Positions 27,863-38,621 of a stretch of 64,000 bases of DNA are shown one piece after another. The position numbers and the translations under genes are program-made. Within the stretch, counting starts at the first letter, position 1, and every line of letters starts with the position of its first letter. This DNA comes from Phycisphaerae bacterium RAS1. Its GTDB lineage: Bacteria; Planctomycetota; Phycisphaerae; UBA1845; Fen-1342. The notes below the pieces were generated by a model that ran no database searches, was not told where the DNA came from, and saw nothing but the letters and a program-made list of their open reading frames with translations. The stretch covers positions 1-64,000 of the forward strand of contig SMLU01000001.1 in the NCBI GenBank assembly GCA_007859745.1, written 5' to 3'.

Positions 27863-28480
27863 TCAGTCGACGGCGTGCGCCGCTCGCGGCTCGGACCGGC
27901 AGAGCAGCGCCAGGTTCATCTTCCCGATCTCACGAAAATCATCGCACCGCAGCCCGCGCATCTGGTCCAGCGGGAACTTCGACCGAAACTCGTAGCGGAA
28001 CACCACCAGCCCGGCCGGGGCCAGCCGCGGCTCCAGCCGCTCCAGAAGGTCCAGCATCCGCCGCGGGTCGTCCACGTCGCGGTACGGCGGATCCAGAAAC
28101 ACGAGATCGAAACGGCCGTCGTCCTCCGCCTCGCCCAGCGACGCCGGCACGCGCATGGTCCAGGCGTTCTCCGCGAGCACATTCGAAATCGGCTGTAGCC
28201 GCAGCTTCTCGATATTCTGGCGCAGCGTGCGCAGCGTCTGCCGGTCGCGCTCGATGAACACGCACGAACGCGCCCCGCGCGAAATCGCCTCGATGCCCAA
28301 CCCGCCCGTGCCCGCGAAGACATCCAGCACGCGTAGCGGCGGCAATTCCGCCGGCGTGCCGTAGCGGCTCCCCAGAATATTGAAGAGCGTCTCCTTCACG
28401 CGGTCGGTCAGCGGACGCGTCTTGAAACCCGGCGGCGACTCGAGCGAGCGTCCGCGAAATTGTCCGGCAATGACGCGCAT
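27863..28480 (-). CDS. rsmD: 16S rRNA (guanine966-N2)-methyltransferase RsmD
   Basis: 205 residues from the ATG at 28480 (AGGACGCAGG directly upstream). Family start MRVIAGQFRGRSLESPPGFK followed by TRPLTDRVKETLFNIL, the SAM-binding VLDVFAGTGGLGIEAISRGA, and the catalytic VFLDPPY. Methylates G966 of 16S rRNA during 30S assembly. The long upstream extension of this frame overlaps the divergent gene and is not used. Confidence 0.95.
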   Translation of the reverse strand: MRVIAGQFRGRSLESPPGFKTRPLTDRVKETLFNILGSRYGTPAELPPLRVLDVFAGTGGLGIEAISRGARSCVFIERDRQTLRTLRQNIEKLRLQPISNVLAENAWTMRVPASLGEAEDDGRFDLVFLDPPYRDVDDPRRMLDLLERLEPRLAPAGLVVFRYEFRSKFPLDQMRGLRCDDFREIGKMNLALLCRSEPRAAHAVD

Positions 28481-28546
28481 CCTGCGTCCTCTCCTCCACC
28501 ACGCCCGAATCATGCCACCGTGCGCGAAAGCCGATAGCGCAGGGTG

Positions 28547-29314
28547 ATGATACGCGACCTGCGCAGCATCCTCGACGGCTGGGATTACGAACCGGGCAAG
28601 ATCTCGGTCCGCAAAATTATCGGCCGGGACGGACGCGAGCGCATTCAGACGCGCATCGACATGGGAGTTCTTCAGCTCGAAACCCTCGGCCGGCCCGACG
28701 GCCGCCGCCCCCACGAACAAGACTCACTACTGGACTATCACGGCCACCGCCTGGCCGAGCACATTGAACGCTACGGCGACGACAACGACTTCGTGCTGAC
28801 GCCCGATGAGTGCCGCGAGCTGCGGAATGAAGCTCACATGTACTACCAGCGCTACCTGTCGCTCTTCGTGCTCGAGGATTTTGAGGGCGTGGAGCGCGAC
28901 ACCGCCCGCAACCTGCGCGTGATCGACTGCTGCGAGGCCTATGCCGCGGGCGAAACGGACCGCCGTGCCCTCACGACCCAGCGCGCCTACGTGATGATGA
29001 TGAACATTCGCGCCCAGGTGTACGGCGCGCTCCAACAGGAGCGTTTCGAGGCGGCCGTGGCGCTGGTCGAAAGCGGCATCGCCCGCGTCCGCAACCTGCC
29101 GCCGCCCCCATCGGCGGGCGACCCGGAGCCGATCGATCCGTATCAGGGGGAGTTGTCGGTGCTGATCGATTTGCAGCGCGAGGTGTATCGCCGGCTGCCG
29201 CAGGACTCCACGACACGGTTGCGCTGGGAGCTCTCCGGCGCGCTGGCCGCCGAGGACTACGAACGCGCCGCCCGCCTGCGCGACGAGCTGTCAAAACGCC
29301 CGCGCGAGCCGTAG
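28547..29314 (+). CDS. UvrB/UvrC-motif protein of unknown function
   Basis: 255 residues from the ATG at 28547 (a GTG immediately precedes it). The N-terminal part (about 1-190) is not recognised but has conserved-looking DLRSILDGWDYEPGKISVRK and RERIQTRIDMGVLQLE. The C-terminus (about 215-253) has a UvrB/UvrC motif, LRWELSGALAAEDYERAARLRDEL in two parts, as in UvrB, UvrC, McsA and ClpC; such motifs mediate protein contacts. Divergent from rsmD. The TAG stop is also the start of a family-B repeat. Confidence 0.7.
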   Translation: MIRDLRSILDGWDYEPGKISVRKIIGRDGRERIQTRIDMGVLQLETLGRPDGRRPHEQDSLLDYHGHRLAEHIERYGDDNDFVLTPDECRELRNEAHMYYQRYLSLFVLEDFEGVERDTARNLRVIDCCEAYAAGETDRRALTTQRAYVMMMNIRAQVYGALQQERFEAAVALVESGIARVRNLPPPPSAGDPEPIDPYQGELSVLIDLQREVYRRLPQDSTTRLRWELSGALAAEDYERAARLRDELSKRPREP

Positions 29315-29340
29315 CGTCGGACCTCCGTGTCCGACGGCGC
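29311..29340 (+). repeat. Family-B repeat overlapping a stop codon
   Basis: gtagcgtcggacctccgtgt ccgacggcg; the tag of the repeat is the stop codon of the gene ending at 29314. The same arrangement occurs at the hypF stop (40884-40886). Confidence 0.85.
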
Positions 29341-29368
29341 GACGCGCGACCCGGCAAGACCGCCGGCG

Positions 29369-30382
29369 TTACGCCGACGCCAGCAGCCGCGCATCCAGCG
29401 TCGCACGCAGCTTCTCCAGGGCCTTGTTCTGAATCTGCCGCACGCGCTCCTTGCTCACGCCCAGGAGCGAGCCGACCTCTTCGAGCGTCCGGCCGCGGCT
29501 CAGCGACGGGGCCGGCTCGTCGAGCAGAAAGCGGGCTGTCAGCACGCGCTGCTCCACGCCGCTCAGCTCGGCCAGGTTCTGATCCAGAATCGACTTCAGT
29601 CCCTGCACGCAGTCGCCGGCGACCGCCTCGCGCTGCCGCTCAACGAAATCACTCTTTTCCAGCGACGGGTCGTACTGCGCCGGCGTCTGCATGCGATAAC
29701 GGGCTGACTTCATCGCCGAGCGCGAGAAGCTGCTCAGGATCGCTCGGCACGCATACGTGCTGAACTTGAAGCCGCGGGCGCAGTCAAACTTGTCGGCGCA
29801 GCGCAGCAGCGCGAGATTGCCCTCGCTCACCAGGTCCGTCAGCTCCACGCCGTGAATCCGCGCCCGCCGGGCCATCGCCAGCACCAGCGAGATGTTCGAG
29901 CGGATGATCTCGGCTCGAATACCCTGCGCCGCCTGCTCCCAGTGCAGCAGGTCGCGCGTCGCCGCCAGCGTCAGCCGCCGCCCGGCGTATTTGCGCAGCA
30001 CGCGCATCACGCGGTAACGGCAGAAGTTCATGCTGAGAAACAGCCGCCGCTCCTCCTCCACCGTCAGGACAATGCCGGGGCCCGCGCTGAGCAGCGCGAA
30101 CTCGTTCTCGTCATAACGCCGATCGCTGCTGTGCGCGTGGTCCGGCCGCGGCGCCTGCGCCAGCCAGAAGCTGTCTCTGCTGCCGCGAAACGCGTCGTTG
30201 AAAACGCACTCGGCCGTCTCACTCAGCCGGCGGCTGAGAAGGTCCAACTCGGGCGCCGTCAGGCGGCGCAGAACCGGCTGCGCCGGGAGCTTCGCCGTCG
30301 GACGAATGCGCTTCAGCGCCGATCGCACGGGCTGTGCCGCGCTCGAAAGCCCCGGATTCGAAAACTTGAGTTCAGGCTTCAT
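29369..30382 (-). CDS. Sigma-70 family RNA polymerase sigma factor
   Basis: 337 residues. Region 2: LTDLVSEGNLALLRCADKFD followed by CARGFKFSTYACRAIL (core binding and -10 recognition); region 3 is present but short; region 4.2 HTH: RTLEEVGSLLGVSKERVRQI followed by QNKALEKLRATL. The first 100 residues are not recognised as region 1.1. Too short and divergent to be the primary RpoD, so probably a group 2/3 sigma of the planctomycete type. A 430-base AT-richer leader region lies upstream. Confidence 0.88.
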   Translation of the reverse strand: MKPELKFSNPGLSSAAQPVRSALKRIRPTAKLPAQPVLRRLTAPELDLLSRRLSETAECVFNDAFRGSRDSFWLAQAPRPDHAHSSDRRYDENEFALLSAGPGIVLTVEEERRLFLSMNFCRYRVMRVLRKYAGRRLTLAATRDLLHWEQAAQGIRAEIIRSNISLVLAMARRARIHGVELTDLVSEGNLALLRCADKFDCARGFKFSTYACRAILSSFSRSAMKSARYRMQTPAQYDPSLEKSDFVERQREAVAGDCVQGLKSILDQNLAELSGVEQRVLTARFLLDEPAPSLSRGRTLEEVGSLLGVSKERVRQIQNKALEKLRATLDARLLASA

Positions 30383-30812
30383 ACTTCACCTGCGCAATCT
30401 GCCGCAGCAATTGCGGGCGACTCTTGAACGACCATGCTGGAACAACCGCGACGCCGGGCACCCTATTCCAACAGGCGGCCGTCAGCGGACGAAATTCGTT
30501 CAATTCGTCCATAAGTAAACATACATCCTGAAACGGTGTACAGCAACCGGCCGCTCCGGTCGCTACATCTTTGTACCCATTTTATAAGAGACGGCTGCAT
30601 GCTCACACCTTCCGTCGCCGACAATTATGGGACTATACGCACAAAGCGCTCGACGACGATTCGTTCAAGTCATTCCGCATCGATCTTATACGAATTACAG
30701 GTGTCCCTGGTTCGCAGCCAGCCAGCCATCCTCTTAAGCGACGCGCGCCGTCGCGGCTCGCGGGCTTGCCAGGAAAGTTGGATGCAGTACGGCTGCTGTC
30801 GTTCCCGGCTGG
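30383..30812. other. Upstream region of the sigma factor, between it and argF
   Basis: The 430 bases are less GC-rich than the surroundings, especially 30500-30700 (tttataagag, gactatacgc, cttatacgaa). This fits a promoter and regulatory leader for the sigma gene, but no -35/-10 pair is clear enough to name. No repeat family or RNA gene was recognised. Confidence 0.5.
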
Positions 30813-31748
30813 TCAGCCGGCCAGCATCAGCATCAGCGCGTTCTGGGCGTGCATGCGGTTTTCCGCCTGGTCGAAAATGGCCGAATTCGGCGTGCGCGAG
30901 GTGTCGAAATCGATCTCCTCCCCGTAGTGGGCCGGCAGGCAATGCAGAATCACCGCATCCGGCCTGGCGACCTGCATCAACCCGGCGTTGATCTGGAAAC
31001 CGCGAAATTTGTCACGCCGCTCCCCGGCTTCGGCTTCCTGGCCCATCGACGCCCACACGTCCGTGTAGAGCATGTCGACGCCGCGCGACGCTTCGACCGG
31101 GTCGTTCAGCACGCGGATCGTCGCGCCGCTCCGCCGGCCGATTTCCTGCGAATCGCGCAGCACCGCCGCGGCGGGCTCATACCCCGGCGGCGTGGCGACC
31201 GTTAGGCTCATGCCGACCAGCGCCGCGCCGAACATGAGCGAGTGAGCCACGTTGTTGCCGTCGCCGACAAAGACGGCGCTCAGCCCGCTGAGCCGGCCCT
31301 TGCGTTCCTGCACGGTCTGCAGGTCGGCCAGGATCTGGCACGGGTGCTCGAAGTCGGACAGGCCGTTGATGACCGGAACGCCGGCGTAGCGGGCCAGATC
31401 TTCGACGATGTTGTGGCCGAAGACGCGGGCCATGATGAGGTCGCAGTAGCGCGACAGGACGCGGGCGATGTCCTCGGTCGACTCGCGCTCGCCCAGCCTG
31501 ATGTCGGTCGGGGCCAGGTAGATGGCGTGGCCGCCCATGAGCGTCATGCCGGCCTCGAACGAGACGCGTGTGCGTAGCGAGGGTTTCTGGAAGATCATGG
31601 CCAGCGTCTTGCCGGCCAGCGGCTTGCGGGCCAGCAGCGCCGCGCGGTCGCGTTTCAGGTCGATGGCGCTGTGGATAATGGCATGAATCGCCTCGGGGCT
31701 GAGGTCGCGGATGGACAGGAGACTGCGGCCGCGGAGATCGACGGACAT
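30813..31748 (-). CDS. argF: Ornithine carbamoyltransferase
   Basis: 311 residues. Carbamoyl-phosphate site MIFQKPSLRTRVSFEAGM (SxRTR), second site around RVFGHNIVEDLARY, FVGDGNNVAHSLMFGAALVG (the DxxNV motif), and the ornithine-site HCLPAHYGEEI. Catalyses citrulline formation in arginine synthesis. It is a lone arg gene here. The RxFxH segment is RVFGHN as in transcarbamylases. Confidence 0.95.
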   Translation of the reverse strand: MSVDLRGRSLLSIRDLSPEAIHAIIHSAIDLKRDRAALLARKPLAGKTLAMIFQKPSLRTRVSFEAGMTLMGGHAIYLAPTDIRLGERESTEDIARVLSRYCDLIMARVFGHNIVEDLARYAGVPVINGLSDFEHPCQILADLQTVQERKGRLSGLSAVFVGDGNNVAHSLMFGAALVGMSLTVATPPGYEPAAAVLRDSQEIGRRSGATIRVLNDPVEASRGVDMLYTDVWASMGQEAEAGERRDKFRGFQINAGLMQVARPDAVILHCLPAHYGEEIDFDTSRTPNSAIFDQAENRMHAQNALMLMLAG

Positions 31749-31797
31749 GGGACGCCCTTTCGCAAACGCTGGAACGGCAGTATTCGAGTAACGGCAT

Positions 31798-31875
31798 TAT
31801 CCGAGCCGCGACCGTGAGGGAGCGGTTCTTTTTCGTCGATCAATCACCGCTCCCTCACGGTCGCGGCTCGGATCG
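31798..31875. repeat. Inverted family-A pair forming a long hairpin
   Basis: ccgagccgcgaccgtgaggg agcggtt (from about 31800) and the inverse aaccgctccctcacggtcgc ggctcgg, separated by about 20 bases, give a stem of some 26 base pairs upstream of argF. Confidence 0.9.
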
Positions 31876-31998
31876 GACAATGCACGGCAATTCAGAAACA
31901 CGGCTGTAGGTTCCGGCATGCTCCGGGGTATCGTCAAGGGTGCGGCGGCCGGCGGCGGCGGGGGGTTCGCGACAGTCCAGGCGGAGGGCCAGCGGAAA

Positions 31999-32095
31999 CC
32001 GAGCCCCAAGCGCAAGCGCGTGGGGGTTGAACCAAAAGGCAGGCGCTTCGTGCGAAATCCCCCGCGCTTGCGCTTGGGGCTCGGATTGCAGCCCC
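31999..32095. repeat. Inverted family-E pair ('GAGCCCCAAGCGCAAGCGC')
   Basis: cgagccccaagcgcaagcgc gtggggg and its inverse cccccgcgcttgcgcttggg gctcgg, 30 bases apart. A second, diverged pair is at 54247-54335. The remaining gap 31876-32240 shows only the GGAGGAG ribosome-binding site of the next gene. Confidence 0.85.
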
Positions 32096-32240
32096 TGCCG
32101 AAACTGCCACGCTCGCCGGCGGGCGGCGCGTGACTTGTGACCCCAACGCCGGCAAGCTAGAATTCGCCGATTGAGCTTGAGTTCGCGCGATCGCGCGGCC
32201 CTAATCACACGCTCATCCGAGCCGGAGGAGTTGAACGGCC

Positions 32241-33335
32241 ATGTCAGGCGATTATTTCCGCCGTGCTAGAAGCGGTTTCACGCTGATTGAGCTGCTGGTC
32301 GTGATCGCGATCATCTCGCTCCTCATATCGATCCTCCTACCCAGCCTGTCTGAGGCGCGCGAGCAGGCGAAGCGGACCAAGTGCGGCGCCAATCTGCGGG
32401 CGATCGGCAATGCGGTTGAGGCCTGCCGGTCGGAGAATAATGGGTTCGGGCCATCGTGGGACGACGGCGACGCGTTCGCCGGCAGCGGCGCGCCGGCTCG
32501 CCCCGCGCCGTACATCCTCTATACCTGGCTGGATGTGCTTTACGACATCGGCTACCTGAGCGATTGGAAGGCCGGCCTGTGCGCAACCGACAAGCGACCG
32601 GATCAGCCGATGCGCGACCGCGGCGCCGTCGGAAACCCCGACTGGGAATTCGTATCGCCGTCCGGGAAGCTGGAGCTCGGCACGCGTACGAGCTACGCAC
32701 TGAACATCGTCATGCACTACAACTACAAGGAGGACCTGTTCGAGGACGCCGCTCGCCAGGTCTACGCCTGCGATGGCTGGTGGAACTGGTTCGGCTCGAT
32801 CAACGCCGCGTGGGTGATGGCGCCGCGGATTGTCCCTTCGGTTCCTCCCGACGCTGCTCGCTGGCCCGTCAGCGACGAAGCGAACGGTACGTCGGTCGCA
32901 TGGAGGCACGGGAAACAGCGCTTCTGCCAGTTCGTTTTTCGCGACGGGCACGCTCAACTCGTGCAGCCAAAGGTTCCGAAAACCGCGGCTGAGCTTCTGA
33001 TCGCAACCGTTGATACGACGAAGGTCTTCTCATGGCTCCCCGGCGAACAGAACGTAAAGGTATCGCTGAACAACACTTATAGCTCAACTCACGCGAATCC
33101 GCAACGTGTGACCGCGTGGAACAACCGTCGTCCATTCTGGGCTGGCGGCAATTTGACTGGCTCGCCGATTGTGGCGGACCGACGAGGGCGGTCGTTGGAC
33201 TTGGCGCCGGGGATTGAGGGTACCACCGGAAACTGGCATCCGTACGGCTACGCACAGGAGCTCAGTCCGGTGTGGCGCTCGAAGAACAAAGCCTGGCGAA
33301 GACTGCCCATGTATCAGCGGGAGACCGAACGCTAA
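32241..33335 (+). CDS. Prepilin-type N-terminal cleavage/methylation domain protein (pseudopilin-like)
   Basis: 364 residues with a prepilin peptidase site: short basic leader [12 protein letters not shown], then [20 protein letters not shown] and [16 protein letters not shown]. The C-terminal region has [17 protein letters not shown], like the H-x9-DG element of planctomycete type II pseudopilin families. Expected to be processed by PilD and inserted in the inner membrane. Strong GGAGGAG site 10 bases upstream. The following small gene starts 3 bases after the stop, so both are probably co-transcribed. Confidence 0.85.
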   Translation: MSGDYFRRARSGFTLIELLVVIAIISLLISILLPSLSEAREQAKRTKCGANLRAIGNAVEACRSENNGFGPSWDDGDAFAGSGAPARPAPYILYTWLDVLYDIGYLSDWKAGLCATDKRPDQPMRDRGAVGNPDWEFVSPSGKLELGTRTSYALNIVMHYNYKEDLFEDAARQVYACDGWWNWFGSINAAWVMAPRIVPSVPPDAARWPVSDEANGTSVAWRHGKQRFCQFVFRDGHAQLVQPKVPKTAAELLIATVDTTKVFSWLPGEQNVKVSLNNTYSSTHANPQRVTAWNNRRPFWAGGNLTGSPIVADRRGRSLDLAPGIEGTTGNWHPYGYAQELSPVWRSKNKAWRRLPMYQRETER

Positions 33336-33338
33336 CCC

Positions 33339-33797
33339 ATGGCACCCTACAAGAAACCCAGCAAGAAGCAGGCCGGTCCAGCCGCGCCGTCGGGCGTCGG
33401 GAAAAAACTGGGACTTGGATTCGTCGCGCTCGTTGCCGGCGGAGTTTCCATCTACCTTTTCACCCGGTCGTCCGTAGGGGAACTGCCTGCGAGCTACACC
33501 GCGCACGGAACTTGCTTGTCGTGTCATGACTTCGACGGTGAGGTGAGTTACAAGAGCGGTGAAGAATCTCCCTTTAAGTGCCCGAAGTGCCAGGCGGATG
33601 CCGTCTATCCCTGGTTCATGTGCGATAGTTGCCACCGGCGATACGTCGCAGCGCTCGAACCTGACGCAAACGGCACGCTGCGCGTGAAACCGTATTCACC
33701 TTGCCCGGCCTGCGGCGAGCTTTGCGGCCACCTCCTCTTCCCGCCGCTGGAGACCGTCAAACCCGTCGGGGACGCCCCTCTCCCCAAATGGCCCTAA
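33339..33797 (+). CDS. Small single-pass membrane protein with zinc-ribbon-like Cys pairs
   Basis: 152 residues: a Lys-rich start, one transmembrane helix (LGLGFVALVAGGVSIYLF, about 24-41), then an exported domain with CLSCHD, CPKC, CDSCH and CPACGELCGH pairs, so it probably binds zinc (CLSCH and CDSCH also match the CxxCH haem pattern, which cannot be excluded). Tightly linked to the pseudopilin-like gene. No family recognised. Confidence 0.6.
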   Translation: MAPYKKPSKKQAGPAAPSGVGKKLGLGFVALVAGGVSIYLFTRSSVGELPASYTAHGTCLSCHDFDGEVSYKSGEESPFKCPKCQADAVYPWFMCDSCHRRYVAALEPDANGTLRVKPYSPCPACGELCGHLLFPPLETVKPVGDAPLPKWP

Positions 33798-33839
33798 GAG
33801 CGCCTAACAGAACCCGCCACACAAGTGCCGGGCGAGCAG

Positions 33840-33864
33840 GCCCCGCACTTCCGTGCGGGGTTCT
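33840..33864. repeat. Hairpin 'CCCCGCACttccGTGCGGGG' upstream of the ABC gene
   Basis: Eight-base perfect stem with a TTCC loop, 20 bases before the ATG at 33886. It could terminate the upstream unit or be one more dispersed palindrome. It leaves no good ribosome-binding site before the ATG. Confidence 0.6.
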
Positions 33865-33885
33865 GATCGGAGTTCCAACCAAGTA

Positions 33886-35151
33886 ATGGCCGAGGTCATT
33901 CTCTCCCAGATCAGCAAGGTCTACCCCGGCGGCGTCAAGGCCGTCGACGGCGTCGATCTCACCATCCGCGACACCGAGTTCATCGTCCTCGTCGGCCCCT
34001 CCGGCTGCGGAAAAAGCACCACCCTCCGCATGGTCGCCGGGCTGGAGGATATCTCCGGCGGGACGATCCGCATCGGCGACCGCGTCGTGAACGACGTGGC
34101 CCCCAAGGACCGCGACATCGCGATGGTCTTTCAGAATTACGCCCTCTACCCGCACATGGACGTCTACAACAACATGGCCTTCGGCCTCAAGCTCCGCCGA
34201 AAGCACGCCATGTGGGACAACCCCGTCGCGGCCATGGTCGCGCCCGGCCGGCGGGCGGAGGCGCGGGCCGAGCGCGACGAGATCGACCGCCGCGTGCGCG
34301 ACGCGGCCGAAATCCTGGGCATCACCAACCTGCTGGCGCGCCGCCCGCGGCAGCTTTCCGGCGGGCAGCGGCAGCGCGTCGCGGTCGGGCGAGCGATCGT
34401 GCGCCAGCCGAAGGCGTTCCTGTTCGACGAGCCGCTGTCGAATCTCGACGCCAAGCTGCGCGTGGAAATGCGGGCGGAGCTGAAGCGGCTGCATCGGCAG
34501 GTGCGCACGACCACGATCTACGTCACGCACGACCAGGAAGAGGCCATGACCCTGGGCGACCGCGTGGTGGTGATGAAAGATGGGCGGATTCACCAGTGCG
34601 CCACGCCCTTCGAGACGTATGAGCGGCCGGTGAATCGCTTCGTGGCCGGATTCGTGGGCACGCCGCCGATGAATTTTCTGGAGGGGCGGCTGCTGCCTGC
34701 GGGCGGCGGGCTGACGTTTGACGACGGCGAGCAGAAGCTGGCGCTCTGCGCGCGCCACGCGGCCAAGCTGGCGGCGTACGCCGACAAGTCCGTGGTGATC
34801 GGGATTCGGCCGGAGTTTCTGCATCCGGCGGATGGGGCGGCGAGTACAACCGCGGCCGACATCGCAGGCCACCGGTTGGAAACCGGTGCCACAGAGATGC
34901 TGAGCCACCGGTTGGAAACCGGTGCCACAGCGACGCATGGCGCGTATCTCCAGGTGAACATCGGCGTCGTGGAGCCGCTCGGCGACCGCATGGACGTCAT
35001 GGCGTCCACCCCGCGGCATCCGCACCTCGTGGCGCGGGTGGATTCGCGCTCGCCGGTGCGCGAAGGCACGGCGGCGCGGCTGCGCGTGGACATGGACCGC
35101 GTGCATTTCTTTGAGCCGGGGCCGGACGGGCGGAATATCAGTTTAGACTAG
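33886..35151 (+). CDS. MalK/UgpC/MsmX-type sugar ABC transporter ATP-binding protein
   Basis: 421 residues from the ATG at 33886 ([20 protein letters not shown]). Walker [11 protein letters not shown] (about 38), Q-loop [11 protein letters not shown], signature [15 protein letters not shown], Walker [16 protein letters not shown], and H-loop VTHDQEEAM are all intact. The C-terminal half is the MOI/TOBE regulatory domain ([28 protein letters not shown]). Such ATPases energise sugar or glycerol-phosphate importers; no permease or binding protein is adjacent. Residues about 328-348 are encoded by two palindromic repeats and read HRLETGAT twice. A 27-residue insertion between VARPGRR-type and LLARRP segments (about 105-135) is also longer than usual. 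Confidence 0.92.
   Translation: MAEVILSQISKVYPGGVKAVDGVDLTIRDTEFIVLVGPSGCGKSTTLRMVAGLEDISGGTIRIGDRVVNDVAPKDRDIAMVFQNYALYPHMDVYNNMAFGLKLRRKHAMWDNPVAAMVAPGRRAEARAERDEIDRRVRDAAEILGITNLLARRPRQLSGGQRQRVAVGRAIVRQPKAFLFDEPLSNLDAKLRVEMRAELKRLHRQVRTTTIYVTHDQEEAMTLGDRVVVMKDGRIHQCATPFETYERPVNRFVAGFVGTPPMNFLEGRLLPAGGGLTFDDGEQKLALCARHAAKLAAYADKSVVIGIRPEFLHPADGAASTTAADIAGHRLETGATEMLSHRLETGATATHGAYLQVNIGVVEPLGDRMDVMASTPRHPHLVARVDSRSPVREGTAARLRVDMDRVHFFEPGPDGRNISLD
34868..34930 (+). repeat. Two in-frame palindromic repeats inside the ABC ATPase gene
   Basis: gccaccggttggaaaccggt gccacag at 34868-34894 and again at 34904-34930, a 36-base (12-codon) period. Each unit is a near-perfect hairpin, has the look of the intergenic repeats, and adds HRLETGAT to the protein without breaking the frame. 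Confidence 0.9.
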
Positions 35152-35164
35152 ACAAGCCCCGATC

Positions 35165-35421
35165 TCTTTCCGAGCCGCGCGCGTAAGCAAGCGGTTCTCA
35201 AGCGCTCGCGCCCTCGCTGATCGTGACGCCGAAACAAGAACCGCTCCCTCACGGTCGCGGCTCGGAAATAAGAACCGCTCCCTCACGGTCGCGGCTCGGA
35301 AATAAGAACCGCTCCCTCACGGTCGCGGCTCGGAAATAAGAACCGCTCCCTCACGGTCGCGGCTCGGAAAACCCCCTCGCCTACGATCGTCACCCCGCCG
35401 CTTGGCGCGGCGGGTTCGGAA
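35165..35421. repeat. Family-A tandem array (4 x 34 bp) with a family-D half element
   Basis: Four head-to-tail copies of aagaaccgctccctcacggt cgcggctcggaaat start at 35236, 35270, 35304 and 35338. A variant unit in the opposite orientation lies at about 35167-35195. A family-D half element (accccgccgcttggcgcggc gggttcgga) follows at 35391-35420. The gap 35152-35437 is made almost entirely of repeats. Confidence 0.95.
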
Positions 35422-35437
35422 AAACAGCTACCGGCTA

Positions 35438-36736
35438 CTACATCGCAGCCCAAAGGTGATCGGCGATGCGTTGTGAGGAGGCGCGGAGCGATCCCTCGTC
35501 CAAGCCGACGAGCGTCCGCCCGCGCAGCCGCCAGCGGCCGTCGATCAGCACGTCTGAAACGTGCCGTGCGTTCAGGCCGAAAAGCAGGTGGCCCGCCAGG
35601 TTTTCCGTCGTCAGCGGCGTCGCAGGGTGGTAATCGGTGACGACGACGTCCGCCGCCGCGCCGGGCTTCAACTTGCCCAGCGTGACGCCCAGCGACGCCG
35701 ACGCCCGCCGCGCCGCCGCTGCCAGCATCTCGATCATCCGCTGCGGCGTCAGGCCGGCCTGCTGATGCCGCGAGATAAACCACGCCGCCCGGGCTTCGGC
35801 CAGCATGTCGCCGCCGATGCCGTCGGTGCCCAGCATGACCGGGCCGGTGAACGAGCCAACGGGGGCGTAGCCGACGGCGTTGTTCATGTTCGAGCGCGGG
35901 TTGTGAGCCATCGTGACGCCGGCGGCGTTGACGCGCTGCGCGTCCGCCGGCGAAAGGTGCGTGCCGTGGGCGAAAATGCTGCTGCCGCCGAGCAGGCCGT
36001 GCGCTGACAGGCGATCCAGCAGCCCGCGGCCGCGGCGGTTCTCGGCATCGGCCGCGTCGCAGGGATCTTCGGCGACGTGGATGTGCACGCCCACCCCCGT
36101 TTCACTTGCGATCGCGGCCAGTGCGTCGAGCGCATCGTCGTCGAGCGTGAACGAGGCGTGCGCCCCGATCAGCGCCGCGAAGCGCCCGCCGCCGGATCGC
36201 CGGCAGCGGGCTGCGAAGCGGCGGTTCTCGGCCAAACCGGCGTCGCGCCCGGCGCGGCCGTGGCGGTCGGTGGTTTCGTAGCAGAGCACCCCGCGCGGGC
36301 CGACTTCGGCCAGCGCCGATTCGATCAGGTCTAGCGATCCGCCGATGCAATTGGGCGACGCATGATGGTCGATCAGCGTGGTCGTGCCGCAGTGCAAGGC
36401 GTCGATCGCACCGATGCGGGCCGAGGCGGCAATCGCCTCCTCATCGAGCGCCTGGTCCAGCCGCCACCAGACGAACCGGAGAATCTCGAGGAAATCGTGC
36501 GGCGCAACGGGCGGAGGCGGCATGCCGGTGGCCAACGCCGAATAGAGATGCGTATGCCCGTTGACCAGGCCGGGCAGCACAACCGCGCCGCCGCAATCGA
36601 CGACCTCGTCGCCGGCGGCGCGGCGCAGCGCTGAGCCGCGCTCGATGATGAGCCCGCCGTCGATGCGCAGGGCGCCGGCTTCCACGCGCGGGGGATCAAT
36701 GTCGGCCAGCAGGGCGTTGGTGAGCAGCATTTGCAT
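35438..36736 (-). CDS. Amidohydrolase of the SsnA / cytosine-deaminase-like family
   Basis: 432 residues. Metal-site motifs of the TIM-barrel deaminases: VLPGLVNGHTHLYSALATGM (HxH), ALHCGTTTLIDHHASP, GVGVHIHVAE, and FAHGTHLSPADAQR, then LGTDGIGGDMLAEARAAW (catalytic Asp). The closest pattern is the SsnA/aminohydrolase group (the HTHLYSALATGM block), acting on nitrogenous ring compounds; the substrate cannot be set from sequence. No selenium-metabolism genes are nearby. Monocistronic, convergent with the ABC gene across the family-A array. Confidence 0.85.
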   Translation of the reverse strand: MQMLLTNALLADIDPPRVEAGALRIDGGLIIERGSALRRAAGDEVVDCGGAVVLPGLVNGHTHLYSALATGMPPPPVAPHDFLEILRFVWWRLDQALDEEAIAASARIGAIDALHCGTTTLIDHHASPNCIGGSLDLIESALAEVGPRGVLCYETTDRHGRAGRDAGLAENRRFAARCRRSGGGRFAALIGAHASFTLDDDALDALAAIASETGVGVHIHVAEDPCDAADAENRRGRGLLDRLSAHGLLGGSSIFAHGTHLSPADAQRVNAAGVTMAHNPRSNMNNAVGYAPVGSFTGPVMLGTDGIGGDMLAEARAAWFISRHQQAGLTPQRMIEMLAAAARRASASLGVTLGKLKPGAAADVVVTDYHPATPLTTENLAGHLLFGLNARHVSDVLIDGRWRLRGRTLVGLDEGSLRASSQRIADHLWAAM

Positions 36737-36792
36737 CTACGTGAACGGCGGCGGCTGTCCAGTGCTGGTCAGGTTGCGTGGTGTCTCAGTTT

Positions 36793-36863
36793 GGGGAACC
36801 GGCCTCTGGCCGGTCTCCGTCAAACCCCGCGTTTCCGAAGACCGGCCGGACGCCGGTCCCCCA
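36793..36863. repeat. Family-G repeat pair ('CCGGCCTCTGGCCGGTC')
   Basis: gggaaccggcctctggccgg tctcc and inverted gaccggccggacgccggtcc cc, between the amidohydrolase and gdhA. Related singles are at 38378 and 48186. Confidence 0.75.
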
Positions 36864-36887
36864 GATTCAGACACTCCGGGCGAGATG

Positions 36888-38315
<1,428 letters not shown>

Positions 38316-38377
38316 CTACACCCGTTCTTGCTGGTGCGACCCTGATTGTCGCAATTCGCCTGTCGGCATGCAAACGT

Positions 38378-38538
38378 CGAGACCGGCCGGAGGCCGGTCC
38401 CCGGGCGCTTTCCGATAGAGGTTGCGATTGCCGGCGTCTTTCCGAACCCGCCGCGCCAAGCGGCGGGGTGTCGGTCGATTGCGATCTGCGCCCCGCAGGC
38501 CGCCGACGTCACCCCGCCGCTTGGCGCGGCGGGTTCGG
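38378..38538. repeat. Family-G unit followed by a 97-bp family-D element
   Basis: gaccggccggaggccggtcc at about 38380, then a 97-base family-D element at 38442-38538 with centre cgatctgcgccccgcaggcc. The flanks (tccgatagaggttgcgattg before and atcgccgcctgaaaccggat after) match those of the 20587 copy. The gap 38247-38621 contains no gene. Confidence 0.85.
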
Positions 38539-38621
38539 ATGGATCGCCGCCTGAAACCGGATTCACCCCAGGTCCCCCAGCGGACCCGCGGCGCGGGAGC
38601 AGGCGCGGTAGACTGGGTTTG

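Noticed and set aside
35236-35371. Possible CRISPR array
   Set aside because: The 34-base units are directly adjacent with no unique spacers and no cas genes; they are the tandem form of the family-A repeat.
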